DNA from: Paracoccus methylarcula
GTDB taxonomy: Bacteria; Pseudomonadota; Alphaproteobacteria; Rhodobacterales; Rhodobacteraceae
DNA: 64,000 nucleotides
Direction: 5' to 3'
Assembly: GCF_003007735.2 (NCBI RefSeq)
Contig: NZ_PXNQ02000008.1
Location: forward strand, 62,001-126,000
Under the pieces are notes generated by a model that saw nothing but the letters and a program-made list of their open reading frames with translations, made no database searches and was not told where the DNA came from. The translations under genes were made by a program, and so were the position numbers. The stretch's first letter is position 1. Every line of letters begins with the position of its first letter. This document shows, piece after piece, positions 52,745-61,155 of the stretch.

Positions 52745-53863
52745 ATGGACAAACTGGTGAAGAGCGAAGACGAGGCGATGCTCGCCGACAATGCGCGCGG
52801 GTTTCTGGACGAGGCGGCCCCGGTCCGGGCGTTGCGCGATCTGCGCGATGCGGGCAGGACACATGATCCCGCGCTCTGGCGGCGGATCTGCGACATGGGC
52901 TGGGCCGGAGTGCTGATTCCCGAGGATGCGGGCGGCGCGGATATGGGACATGCCGCCGCCGGGGTGCTGGCGCATGAGATGGGCCGGACATTGGCCTGCA
53001 CGCCCTTTCTGTCCAGCGCGGTCATCGCCGCGACGATCCTGCGGCGGATCGGGGGAGAGCGGGCAAAAAGCGCGATGGCGGCGATTGCCGCAGGCGAGTT
53101 GACCCATGCGCTGGCCATTGACGAGGCGCATAAATTCGCCCCCGAGGCGACGGCGATGACCGCCGAGCGGCATGGCAACGGTTTCCGCCTTTCGGGGAAG
53201 AAATGCTTCGTGGTCGATGGCGGTTTCGCCGACCGGCTTCTGGTGCTCGCGCGTACGGGCGAGGAGGGGCTGACCCTGTTCGACCTGCCGGCAGACCGCG
53301 CCGGGATCACCCGGACGGCGCAGGGCATGATCGATTCCCGCGACGCCGCACGGATCGCGTTCGAGAATGTCGAGGCGACGGGTGACGATGTTCTGGGGCA
53401 AGTGGGCGGCGCGATGACGGCCCTCAAGCCGGGATTGGAGGCCGGGCAGGCGGCCCTGGCGGCAGAAATGTCGGGACTGGCGGCAGGCGCCTTCGACATG
53501 ACGGTTGGTTATCTGAAGGACCGCAAGCAGTTCGGCCAGCCCATCGGCAGTTTCCAGGCGCTACAGCATCGCGCTGCGCATCTGTGGTGCGAGATCGAGG
53601 TGACGGCTTCGGCGATCCTCAATGCGGGCCGGGTTCTGGACACCGATCCCAATGAGGCGACGCTTGCCGTGTCGCTGGCCAAGGCACGGGCGACCTCGAC
53701 CGCGCAACTGGCGGTGATGGAGGGCGTGCAGATGCATGGCGGGATCGGCATGACCGATGAATATGACATGGGGTTCTACATGAAGCGCGCCCGTGTCGGC
53801 TCGGAATGGCTTGGCGATTACGGCTATCACGCCGAGCAGGTCGCGGCCCTGCGGGGGATGTGA
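52745..53863 (+). CDS. Acyl-CoA dehydrogenase, beta-type partner lacking the GTSE motif
   Basis: A 372-residue protein with the acyl-CoA dehydrogenase fold (WAGVLIPEDAGGADMGHAAA, YLKDRKQFGQPIGSFQALQH, MHGGIGMTDEYDMGFYMKRA). Its C-terminus reads SEWLGDYGYHAEQVA and has no GT(S/N)E motif, and the middle FAD loop (KKCFVVDGGFADRLLVLART) is reduced. This is the look of the non-catalytic or half-site subunit of heteromeric acyl-CoA dehydrogenases. It starts 1 bp after the larger partner gene, and a thiolase gene follows. Confidence 0.9.
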   Translation: MDKLVKSEDEAMLADNARGFLDEAAPVRALRDLRDAGRTHDPALWRRICDMGWAGVLIPEDAGGADMGHAAAGVLAHEMGRTLACTPFLSSAVIAATILRRIGGERAKSAMAAIAAGELTHALAIDEAHKFAPEATAMTAERHGNGFRLSGKKCFVVDGGFADRLLVLARTGEEGLTLFDLPADRAGITRTAQGMIDSRDAARIAFENVEATGDDVLGQVGGAMTALKPGLEAGQAALAAEMSGLAAGAFDMTVGYLKDRKQFGQPIGSFQALQHRAAHLWCEIEVTASAILNAGRVLDTDPNEATLAVSLAKARATSTAQLAVMEGVQMHGGIGMTDEYDMGFYMKRARVGSEWLGDYGYHAEQVAALRGM

Positions 53864-53911
53864 GCGTGGCTTCCCCCGAACGCGAAACGAAACCAGGAAG
53901 GAAACAGCATA

Positions 53912-55114
53912 ATGCGTGACGCAGTCATCGTCTCCACCGCCCGCACACCCATCGGCAAGGCATTTCGGGGCGCGTTCAACGATACCCAGGCCCAGGCATT
54001 GATCGGTCATGCCGTCGAACATGCGGTGAAGCGTTCCGGCGTCGATCCCGCCGAGATCCAGGACAGCGTGATCGGCTGCGCCATCCAGCAGGGCAGCACC
54101 GGCGGCAATATCGGCCGTCAGGCGGTGATCCGCGCGGGTCTGCCCGATACCATCGCGGGCATGTCGATCGATCGGCAATGCGCCTCGGGCATGATGGCGA
54201 TCGCGACGGCGGCCAAGCAGATCGTGCATGACGGCATGGAGGTGGTCATCGGCGGGGGTGTCGAAAGCATCAGTCTCGTGCAGAACCAGAATATCCGCCA
54301 GGACCGCCGCACCGATCCCTGGATCGTCGAGCATGTGCCCGAGCTCTACATGACCATGCTGGAAACCGCCGAGATCGTGGCGGACCGCTATGGCGTCACC
54401 CGCGAGGATCAGGACGCCTATGCGCTGCGGTCGCAGCAACGGACGGCGGCGGCGCAGGAGGCGGGGCTGTTCGATGACGAGATCGTGCCGATGAAGACGA
54501 TCAGGAAAGTGGTCGACAAGGAGACGAAAGAGGTTTCCGACGAAGAGGTCGAACTGGCCAAGGACGAGGGCAACCGGCCCTCGACGACACTTGAAAACCT
54601 GCAAGCCTTGTCGCCGGTGTTCAAGGACGGGCAGAAGGTCAAGGAAGGCCGGCACATCACGGCAGGCAATGCCTCGCAATTGTCGGACGGTGCATCGGCC
54701 TCGGTTCTGATGGAGGCCAGACGGGCCGAGAAACTGGGGCTTCAGCCGCTTGGCCGCTATGTGGGCGTGATGGCGGCGGGGCTTGCCCCTGACGAGATGG
54801 GTATCGGCCCCATCCATGCCGTGCCACGCTTGCTTCAGGCCCATGGGCTGAAGATGGACGATATCGGCTTGTGGGAACTGAACGAGGCCTTTGCCTGCCA
54901 GGTCCTGCATTCGGCGCGTGTTCTGGGAATCCCGGATGAGTTGCTGAACGTCAATGGCGGCGCGATCTCGATCGGGCATCCTTACGGGATGTCGGGCGCG
55001 CGCATGGTCGGCCACGCCCTGATCGAGGGCAAGCGGCGCGGCGCGAAATATGTCGTCTGCACCATGTGCGTGGGTGGAGGCATGGGCGCCGCCGGGCTGT
55101 TCGAAGTGCTCTGA
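53912..55114 (+). CDS. Acetyl-CoA C-acyltransferase (thiolase)
   Basis: A 400-residue thiolase with its catalytic residues: C90 in [13 protein letters not shown], the His in [17 protein letters not shown] and the second Cys in [18 protein letters not shown]. It cleaves 3-ketoacyl-CoA with CoA to give acetyl-CoA (or propionyl-CoA) and a shortened acyl-CoA. AGGAAGGAAACAG precedes the ATG. It lies 48 bp after the paired acyl-CoA dehydrogenases and completes a beta-oxidation set. Confidence 0.95.
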   Translation: MRDAVIVSTARTPIGKAFRGAFNDTQAQALIGHAVEHAVKRSGVDPAEIQDSVIGCAIQQGSTGGNIGRQAVIRAGLPDTIAGMSIDRQCASGMMAIATAAKQIVHDGMEVVIGGGVESISLVQNQNIRQDRRTDPWIVEHVPELYMTMLETAEIVADRYGVTREDQDAYALRSQQRTAAAQEAGLFDDEIVPMKTIRKVVDKETKEVSDEEVELAKDEGNRPSTTLENLQALSPVFKDGQKVKEGRHITAGNASQLSDGASASVLMEARRAEKLGLQPLGRYVGVMAAGLAPDEMGIGPIHAVPRLLQAHGLKMDDIGLWELNEAFACQVLHSARVLGIPDELLNVNGGAISIGHPYGMSGARMVGHALIEGKRRGAKYVVCTMCVGGGMGAAGLFEVL

Positions 55115-55135
55115 ACGCAGGGGTCATAGCAGAAC

Positions 55136-55786
55136 ATGGCAGAGCTGTTGGTGATCCGGCACGGTCAGGCATCCTTCGGGGCCGACAATTACGACCAATT
55201 GTCCGAACTCGGGCATCGTCAATCCCGCGTGGTGGGGGAGATGCTGCGCGAGATCGGCTGGATCCCCGACCGCCTGATCACCGGAACGCTTGTGCGGCAG
55301 CGGGAAACGCTGGCGTCGATGGGCTTCGGGGATGCGGCCGAAGAGCATGCAGGGTTCAACGAATATGATCTCGACGATCTTTTCCGCGCGCGGTTCGGGG
55401 GCGCGGTTCCGGATCACGTGAAGGCCGACCGCAAATCCTATTTCCGCAATCTGCGCGAAACTGTCCTGGAATGGCAGGCGGGCGGATGCGGCGGCGCGAA
55501 GGAGAGCTGGCAGGATTTTGCCACCCGTGTCGAGGCTGCCCGCCGGTTCGCCGTGCGGACGGATGCGAAAAGGGTGCTTGTCGTCAGTTCGGGCGGGGTG
55601 ATCGGGCGGATGACCGCGAAGGCCCTTGATGCCCCGGATGCGCAGATGATGCATCTCAACCTGCAGATCAGGAACAGTTCCATGACGAGGTTCATCTTTT
55701 CAGAGAGGGCCTTCTACCTGCAGGAATTCAACGCGGTTCCGCACCTGATGTCGCCCGAGGGGCAAATGATGCTGACCTATAGCTGA
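55136..55786 (+). CDS. Histidine phosphatase family protein
   Basis: A 216-residue phosphatase of the phosphoglycerate mutase superfamily. The phosphohistidine motif is LLVIRHGQASFG (RHG at 8-10), followed by TGTLVRQRETL (second Arg) and a C-terminal VVSSGGVIGRM in which the usual second catalytic His is replaced by Ser, a variation seen in some members. It begins 21 bp after the thiolase stop. It is the second histidine phosphatase in this catabolic region; a common phosphorylated substrate is possible but unproven. Confidence 0.85.
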   Translation: MAELLVIRHGQASFGADNYDQLSELGHRQSRVVGEMLREIGWIPDRLITGTLVRQRETLASMGFGDAAEEHAGFNEYDLDDLFRARFGGAVPDHVKADRKSYFRNLRETVLEWQAGGCGGAKESWQDFATRVEAARRFAVRTDAKRVLVVSSGGVIGRMTAKALDAPDAQMMHLNLQIRNSSMTRFIFSERAFYLQEFNAVPHLMSPEGQMMLTYS

Positions 55787-55835
55787 TGGGCATGCCGATG
55801 CGCCGGTTCTCTTTGTCGCCAGGCCCTGGAAAGCA

Positions 55836-55877
55836 TTGACTCGCAGAGATGGGCATACATATCCTGACAGCCGTCAG
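55836..55877 (+). promoter_or_regulatory. Promoter with operator CTGACA-GC-CGTCAG, copy E
   Basis: TTGACT (55836-55841), an 18-bp spacer and TATCCT (55860-55865) lie upstream of the TAXI TRAP operon. The palindrome at 55864-55877 overlaps the last two bases of the -10 and has one mismatch in the right half. Confidence 0.65.
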
Positions 55878-56008
55878 GAATTATGACCCGCCCGGGATTG
55901 GCGCGGATCGCCGGGCGGGGAAGAGGGAGGCTTTCCATTGCCATGCGCCGGATCGGACATGGACGAACTGCCTGGGCAAGTGACGAAAAACATAAGGGAG
56001 GAGAAACG

Positions 56009-57202
56009 ATGAAAAGGCCGGATATCAGAACCGCAGGGATCCTCGGCTCGATCGTGGCGATGCTTGGCCTGTCGGGCGCGGCAATCGCGCAAGAAGGCTT
56101 TGACTGGCCGCGCCTGCTGGTGATCGGCACGCCCGGAACGGCGAGCGGCAGCTTTGCATCGACCAATGGCTGGGCGCCGATCCTGCAAGAGGATACCGGC
56201 ATGACGGTTCGGGTCGTGCCGGAAGACAGTGAAACCATGCGCTATACCCGCCTGACGGATCGCCGCGACATCATGGTGTCCTCTGTTTCAGCCGCGGAAA
56301 TGCGCTACCAGACGCAAGGCATAGACGGCTATGCGAGCCAGAAGCCGGTGCCGCAACGGGTCGTCTGGCACCATAACGACACGCCCTGGGGCTATGTCGT
56401 GGCCGGGGATTCCGAGCTGCAATCGCTGGAGGACCTGAAAAAGGGCGGATACAGCGTGGCGGCCGGTCTCTTCTCGCCGCCGATGGTGTCCGCCGTGGAG
56501 CAGGGGCTGCCAGCCTATCTGGGCCTGAGCGCGGAAGAGGCGAAATCGCTGATCTCCTATGTTCCCGCCTCCAGCTATGCCGAGAACTGCCGCTCGGTCG
56601 TCGAGGGCAAGGCCGATGTTGCCTATTGCGCGGCGATCAGCTCGGTCCTGTCCGAGATGGAGGGCGCGCCCGGCGGGATCCGCTGGCTGCCGCTTGATCC
56701 CGGCAATTCCGAGGGATGGTCGAGATATCTCGACTCGCGCCCGATGCTTGTCCCGACCGAGATCTCGATGGGGGTGAAGACGGCGCGGGGTGTCGGCGGG
56801 GCGACGTCGAATTTCGTCTATGGCGTGCCTGCGGATACCGAGACCGAGCTTGTCTACAATCTCGCGAAATGGATGCACACCGCTTATGACGGCTACAAGG
56901 ATACCCATCCGCTGGCCGCGCGGATGTCGGTGGAGGAATTCCGCAAATATCTCGACCGCTCCCCGCTTCCGGTGCATGAGGGAACGGTGAAATACCTGCG
57001 CGAGATCGGGCAGTGGAGCGAGGCCGACGACGCCTGGAACAATGCCGCCATCGAGAAGATGGATGCCTGGATCGCAGCGCGCGGGGCGGCGATGGAAGAG
57101 GCGGGCGAGCAGGGGGTGAAGATCCGTTTCGACAACCCCGACTTCATCGCCATCCTGGAAAAGCACACGGCGGATCTCGAAGGCTTCCGTTCGAGGCTGT
57201 GA
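56009..57202 (+). CDS. TAXI-type TRAP transporter substrate-binding protein
   Basis: A 397-residue periplasmic protein with a signal peptide at about 1-27 (TAGILGSIVAMLGLSGAA, then IAQ). TAXI-family features are LLVIGTPGTASGSFASTNGW near the N-terminus and YVVAGDSELQSLEDLKKGGY, KWMHTAYDGYKDTHP further on. AGGGAGGAG precedes ATG 56009. It catches a carboxylate or other organic acid for the fused permease encoded next. A strong stem-loop follows the gene and operator E precedes it. Confidence 0.9.
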   Translation: MKRPDIRTAGILGSIVAMLGLSGAAIAQEGFDWPRLLVIGTPGTASGSFASTNGWAPILQEDTGMTVRVVPEDSETMRYTRLTDRRDIMVSSVSAAEMRYQTQGIDGYASQKPVPQRVVWHHNDTPWGYVVAGDSELQSLEDLKKGGYSVAAGLFSPPMVSAVEQGLPAYLGLSAEEAKSLISYVPASSYAENCRSVVEGKADVAYCAAISSVLSEMEGAPGGIRWLPLDPGNSEGWSRYLDSRPMLVPTEISMGVKTARGVGGATSNFVYGVPADTETELVYNLAKWMHTAYDGYKDTHPLAARMSVEEFRKYLDRSPLPVHEGTVKYLREIGQWSEADDAWNNAAIEKMDAWIAARGAAMEEAGEQGVKIRFDNPDFIAILEKHTADLEGFRSRL

Positions 57203-57216
57203 CCGGAAACGCCTAG

Positions 57217-57238
57217 GCCGGCCCCGAGATGGGCCGGC
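57217..57238. terminator. Stem-loop between TAXI binding-protein and permease genes
   Basis: GCCGGCCC-CGAGAT-GGGCCGGC is a perfect 8-bp stem 15 bp after the binding-protein stop. It is placed to favour binding-protein expression over permease. Confidence 0.65.
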
Positions 57239-57272
57239 AATCAGTGTCAATGCCAGAAACCGGGCCTATATC

Positions 57273-59276
57273 ATGTCGCATTCTGAACTTGAAACCTCGC
57301 CGGATGTCACGGATACGGGCGCAGCACCGGCAACGGTGCCCGCCGCCGATCCCGATCTCAGCCGTCTCGGCGGGTTCTTCACGCTTCCCAGCATCCTGTT
57401 CGTCGCGCTCTGCACGATCGGGCTGGGCTTCGGGCTGGCCTATGTCTTCGGCGTGCCGATCATGGGGCAACGGCTGCTGGAGGGACAGTATTACTGGATC
57501 TTCATCGGGCTGTTCTCTGCGATGGCATTTGTCGCGCTGCCCGCCTTTCAGGGGCAGAAACGCATCCCGCTTTTCGATATCGCTGCTGCGGTCACCGCCC
57601 TGGGGATCAGTCTCTGGTTCTCGTTCCATGCCTGGGACATGGTGCAGGCTGGCTGGACCAATCTTCCGATGGGGGTGGTGATCTGGCTTTTGATGCTGGA
57701 ACTGGCGCGGCGCTCGGGCGGGCTGCCATTCCTGCTGGTGGTCTTCCTGCTGGGGCTTTATCCGCTTGTCGCCGACCGGTTTCCGGGGCTGCTGATGGGC
57801 ATCCCCTACGGTTTCGAGCAGATGATCGAGGCGCATGTCTTCCGCGCCGAGGGGATGCTGGGCATCACCACCAAGATCGTCGCCGAGATCGTGCTGGGCT
57901 TTCTCGTCTTTGCCGGGGTGCTGATCGCGACGGGGGCAGGCGAGTTCTTCATCGATCTCGCGAATGCCGGTTTCGGACGCTATCGCGGCGGCCCGGCCAA
58001 GGTCTCCATCGTCGCCTCGGCATTTTTCGGGTCGCTGTCGGGATCGATCTTCTCGAATATCGCGGGCACCGGCTCGATCACCATCCCGACCATGAAGAAG
58101 GTGGGTTATCCGGCCCATTACGCGGCGGCCATCGAGGCCTGCGCCTCGACCGGCGGTGTCGTCATGCCGCCGGTCATGGGGGCCATCGCCTTTGTCATGG
58201 CGATCACCATCGGCGTCGATTACGCGACCGTCATGGTCGCCGCCATCCTGCCCTCGCTGCTGTTCTATTTCGGGCTCATCCTGCAAGTGGACGCCTATGC
58301 CGCGCGAAAGGGGCTGACCGGGATGAGCGCGGCCGAGATCCCCAATGCAGGCAAGGTCCTGTTGCGGGGCTGGCCGTTCCTGCTGGTGCTGATCTTCCTG
58401 GTCTGGGGGCTGCTTTACATGCGGTGGGAATATTACGCGCCATGGTATGCGAGCGGTCTGATGATCCTGCTGAGCTTCCTGCAGCCGGAAACCCGGATGA
58501 CGCCGCGCCGGCTGTTCGAGACCCTGCGGCAGATCGGCCTGCTGGTGACGCAGACCGCCGCCATCATCCTGCCCATTGCCTTCGTGGTCAGCGCGCTGAC
58601 CATCACCGGCGTGACGGGATCGGTGACATCCGGGCTGGTCGCGCTTGGCGGCGGGAATATTTATCTCATCATCCTGTTCGGGGTGCTCGCCTGTTTCATC
58701 ATGGGAATGGCGGGGCTTGCGATCGTGGCCTATATCTTCCTGGCCGTGACGCTGGCGCCCGCGATCATCAATGTCGGCGGCCTGAACACCATCGCGGTGC
58801 ATTTCTTCATCGTCTATTACGCGATGCTGTCGGTGATCACGCCACCTGTCGGCGCGGCGGCCTTCCTGGCCGCGACCATTGCCGGGGCACGCCCGATGCG
58901 GACCTCGTTCACCGCGATGCGTCTTGGCGTGGTGATCTATTTCGTGCCGCTGTTCTTCCTGTTCCAGCCGGCGCTGGTGCTGCAGGGAGACCTGACGCCG
59001 CTGATCTATGTCCTGCCATCCATCGTCGCGGGGATCATCCTGCTGTCGGGCGGGCTTGAAGGCTATCTTCTCGGCGTCGGCCCGGTGCGGCCGTGGTTGC
59101 GCCTGCCGCTGGCCGCGGCAGGTTTCGCATTCAGCTTTCCCGGCCTGATCACGACGCTGGCCGGAGGGGCCGCATCCGCTGTCCTCGTCTTCCTGATCTG
59201 GGGCGACGCGAGACGGCGGAAACAACCGGACGGCGCGGCCACGGGTTACACGGCTTCGTCAGAAGAAATAAGTTGA
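57273..59276 (+). CDS. TAXI TRAP transporter fused permease (DctQM fusion)
   Basis: A 667-residue inner membrane protein with about 16 or more hydrophobic segments. The first about 190 residues correspond to the small DctQ-like subunit, and the rest to the large DctM subunit, with the family motifs VSIVASAFFGSLSGSIFSNI, AGTGSITIPTMKKVGYPAHY and STGGVVMPPVMGAIAFVMA. Fused QM permeases are the usual partner of TAXI binding proteins. Uptake is driven by the sodium or proton gradient. The start at ATG 57273 has a weak ribosome site; coupling to the upstream gene is likely. Confidence 0.92.
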   Translation: MSHSELETSPDVTDTGAAPATVPAADPDLSRLGGFFTLPSILFVALCTIGLGFGLAYVFGVPIMGQRLLEGQYYWIFIGLFSAMAFVALPAFQGQKRIPLFDIAAAVTALGISLWFSFHAWDMVQAGWTNLPMGVVIWLLMLELARRSGGLPFLLVVFLLGLYPLVADRFPGLLMGIPYGFEQMIEAHVFRAEGMLGITTKIVAEIVLGFLVFAGVLIATGAGEFFIDLANAGFGRYRGGPAKVSIVASAFFGSLSGSIFSNIAGTGSITIPTMKKVGYPAHYAAAIEACASTGGVVMPPVMGAIAFVMAITIGVDYATVMVAAILPSLLFYFGLILQVDAYAARKGLTGMSAAEIPNAGKVLLRGWPFLLVLIFLVWGLLYMRWEYYAPWYASGLMILLSFLQPETRMTPRRLFETLRQIGLLVTQTAAIILPIAFVVSALTITGVTGSVTSGLVALGGGNIYLIILFGVLACFIMGMAGLAIVAYIFLAVTLAPAIINVGGLNTIAVHFFIVYYAMLSVITPPVGAAAFLAATIAGARPMRTSFTAMRLGVVIYFVPLFFLFQPALVLQGDLTPLIYVLPSIVAGIILLSGGLEGYLLGVGPVRPWLRLPLAAAGFAFSFPGLITTLAGGAASAVLVFLIWGDARRRKQPDGAATGYTASSEEIS

Positions 59277-59284
59277 GAATGTGA

Positions 59285-59298
59285 CGGACGTTTGTCAG
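59285..59298. promoter_or_regulatory. Degenerate operator CGGACG-TT-TGTCAG, copy F
   Basis: The right half matches the operator exactly; the left half has two changes. It lies 96 bp upstream of the DctP-type gene. No clear promoter elements surround it. Confidence 0.4.
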
Positions 59299-59393
59299 GG
59301 TCGGGATTGTCCCGGGCTGATTAGCATATCGACGACTTGACGCGGCCATGTCCCGAAAGGGCGGACCGGCTGGCTGAAAACAGGGAGGAAAAC

Positions 59394-60455
59394 ATGAAAA
59401 CCACACTGAAAACCACTGCAACGCACAAGGGAATGAACCGTCGGGCGCTGCTTCGCGGCGGCGCGGTCGCCGCCGTCGCGTCACCGGCGCTTGTCGGCAA
59501 GGCGATTGCCGCCGGAGAGGTGAGCTGGCGTATACAGTCGCATTGGCCCAAGGCATCGGCATCCTTCGATGACAGTCTCGGCAAGATGGCCAGCACCCTG
59601 GAAGAGCGGACCGACGGGGCCTTCAAGATGGAATTGCTCGGTGCCGGGGAATTCGCCAAGGGGCCGGACATCTTCAATATCGTCAGCAAGGGCGTGGTGC
59701 CGATGGGCACGCTTGCCGCATCCTATTTCGAGGATCAGGCGAGCGTGGCGAATTTCGTCTATGGCATTCCGGGCACCTTCCGCCAGGCATGGGAGTTCGA
59801 ACATGCGCTGAAGAATCTCGGGCTCGAGGCATTGCTGAACGAGGAACTGGCACCCAAGGGCGTCATGCTCCTGTCGGAAAAGGTGCTGCCGGTCGAGATG
59901 ACCGCGTCCAAGAAGGTCGAATCCGCCGCCGATTTCAGCGGCCTCAAGATCCGGTCCTCGGGGGCGATGCTGGATTACCTGTCTGCCGCCGGGGCCGCGC
60001 CGCAATATATCCCCGGATCGGAGCTGTACCAGGCATTGAGTTCGGGCGTGGTCGATGGCGCGCATTGGGGGGCGGCGATCGGGGCGCAATCCATGTCGCT
60101 ATGGGAGGTGTGCAAGTATCACTACAAGCCCGTCCTGGCGCAGACGACGGATTCCTACATCGTCAACCTGAAGGCGCTGGAGGAGTTGAGCGACGATCTG
60201 CGCACCGCCTTCCTCGACACGGTTCAGGCGCGGTTCTTCCTGCGCACGGCCGAATATCAGCATCAGGAGGCGCTGGCGCTCGCCGATGGCGTTGCCAACC
60301 AGGGGGTGGAGGTCGTGACCCTGCCCGATGATGTGCGCGAACTTTTGGCCGAGGCCTCCACGAAGATCCTCGAAGCCGAGGGGCAAAAGAGCGAGCAGGC
60401 CGGCAAGGCGGCGGATATCTATCGCGGCCTCATGACGGATCTGGGCTATAGCTGA
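59394..60455 (+). CDS. DctP-type TRAP transporter substrate-binding protein with Tat-like signal
   Basis: A 353-residue periplasmic binding protein. The N-terminus has a twin-arginine-type leader (MNRRALLRGGAVAAVASPAL), so export by the Tat system is likely. The mature part begins GEVSWRIQSHWPKASASFDD, with LKIRSSGAMLDYLSAAGAAP (the conserved Arg that pairs with the ligand carboxylate) and SELYQALSSGVVDGAHWGAA. This resembles the keto-acid/lactate-type TRAP binding proteins (TakP-like). AGGGAGGAAAAC precedes ATG 59394. The DctQ and DctM genes follow. Confidence 0.92.
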   Translation: MKTTLKTTATHKGMNRRALLRGGAVAAVASPALVGKAIAAGEVSWRIQSHWPKASASFDDSLGKMASTLEERTDGAFKMELLGAGEFAKGPDIFNIVSKGVVPMGTLAASYFEDQASVANFVYGIPGTFRQAWEFEHALKNLGLEALLNEELAPKGVMLLSEKVLPVEMTASKKVESAADFSGLKIRSSGAMLDYLSAAGAAPQYIPGSELYQALSSGVVDGAHWGAAIGAQSMSLWEVCKYHYKPVLAQTTDSYIVNLKALEELSDDLRTAFLDTVQARFFLRTAEYQHQEALALADGVANQGVEVVTLPDDVRELLAEASTKILEAEGQKSEQAGKAADIYRGLMTDLGYS

Positions 60456-60488
60456 TGCCCCTGCGGTTCGCGGCGGAAAGAACCCGCT

Positions 60489-60511
60489 GCGAGCCGTTCA
60501 TACCGGCTCGC
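60489..60511. terminator. Stem-loop between DctP-type and DctQ-type genes
   Basis: GCGAGCCG-TTCATAC-CGGCTCGC is a perfect 8-bp stem in the 136-bp gap after the binding-protein stop. It is the third such hairpin at this position in a transporter operon of the window. Confidence 0.65.
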
Positions 60512-60591
60512 GAGCCCGGATCGGATCAAGGCGGTCCCGGACCGTTCCGGCCGGGCAGCATCCCGCAACGCCAGCACAAGGATTACAGAGC

Positions 60592-61155
60592 ATGTTTCAG
60601 GCGGCACGTGTCATCACGCGTTTCAACCGTTTCATCGGGCGTTGGGCTTCGCTCGCGGTCCTGATCCTGTTCGGCCTGCTCTTGGCCGATGTGGTCATGC
60701 GCTATGTGGTCGGGCGGCCGGCGATCTGGACCGCCGAACTGGCCACGCTGATCTTCGGCGGTTACGCGATCATCGGCGGAGGATATCTGCTGGCCGAGCG
60801 GGCGCATGTGAATGTCGATATCTTCTATGGCAAGTTCAGCCGCAAGCGAAAGGCGCTGCTGGATATCCTGACCTGGCCGCTGTTCCTGCTCTTTGTCGGG
60901 GTGCTTCTGTGGCAGGGATGGGTCCTTGCCTCGGACGCGATAACGGGGATGGAGCGGTCCAACTCGCTGTGGAATCCTCCGCTATGGCCGACGAAATCCC
61001 TGATCCCGATTGCCGCGATATTGCTTCTGCTGCAAGGCTGCATCCGCCTCTGGGCCGATATCCGGGTGCTTCTGGACCTGCCTGTGCCCGAGGAGGTGTT
61101 CGGCAAATCCGCCGCAGCCCCGCATGGTTCCGATCCGCAGGAGGTCCAGCTATGA
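60592..61155 (+). CDS. TRAP transporter small permease (DctQ type)
   Basis: A 187-residue membrane protein with four hydrophobic helices (about 20-40, 50-70, 90-110 and 135-155). The DctQ motifs are VVMRYVVGRPAIWTAELATL and GYAIIGGGYLLAERAHVNVD. It pairs with the large DctM subunit. Its stop overlaps the DctM start (ATGA), so the two are translationally coupled. Confidence 0.92.
   Translation: MFQAARVITRFNRFIGRWASLAVLILFGLLLADVVMRYVVGRPAIWTAELATLIFGGYAIIGGGYLLAERAHVNVDIFYGKFSRKRKALLDILTWPLFLLFVGVLLWQGWVLASDAITGMERSNSLWNPPLWPTKSLIPIAAILLLLQGCIRLWADIRVLLDLPVPEEVFGKSAAAPHGSDPQEVQL

Noticed and set aside
51718..53499. 593-codon open frame on the minus strand
   Set aside because: Antisense to the paired acyl-CoA dehydrogenases, which have clear motifs and ribosome sites.
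57213..59225. 670-codon open frame on the minus strand
   Set aside because: It is antisense to the TAXI fused permease; its composition (runs of D, H, Q, R, G) is typical of the shadow of a GC-rich membrane protein gene, and it has no domain.
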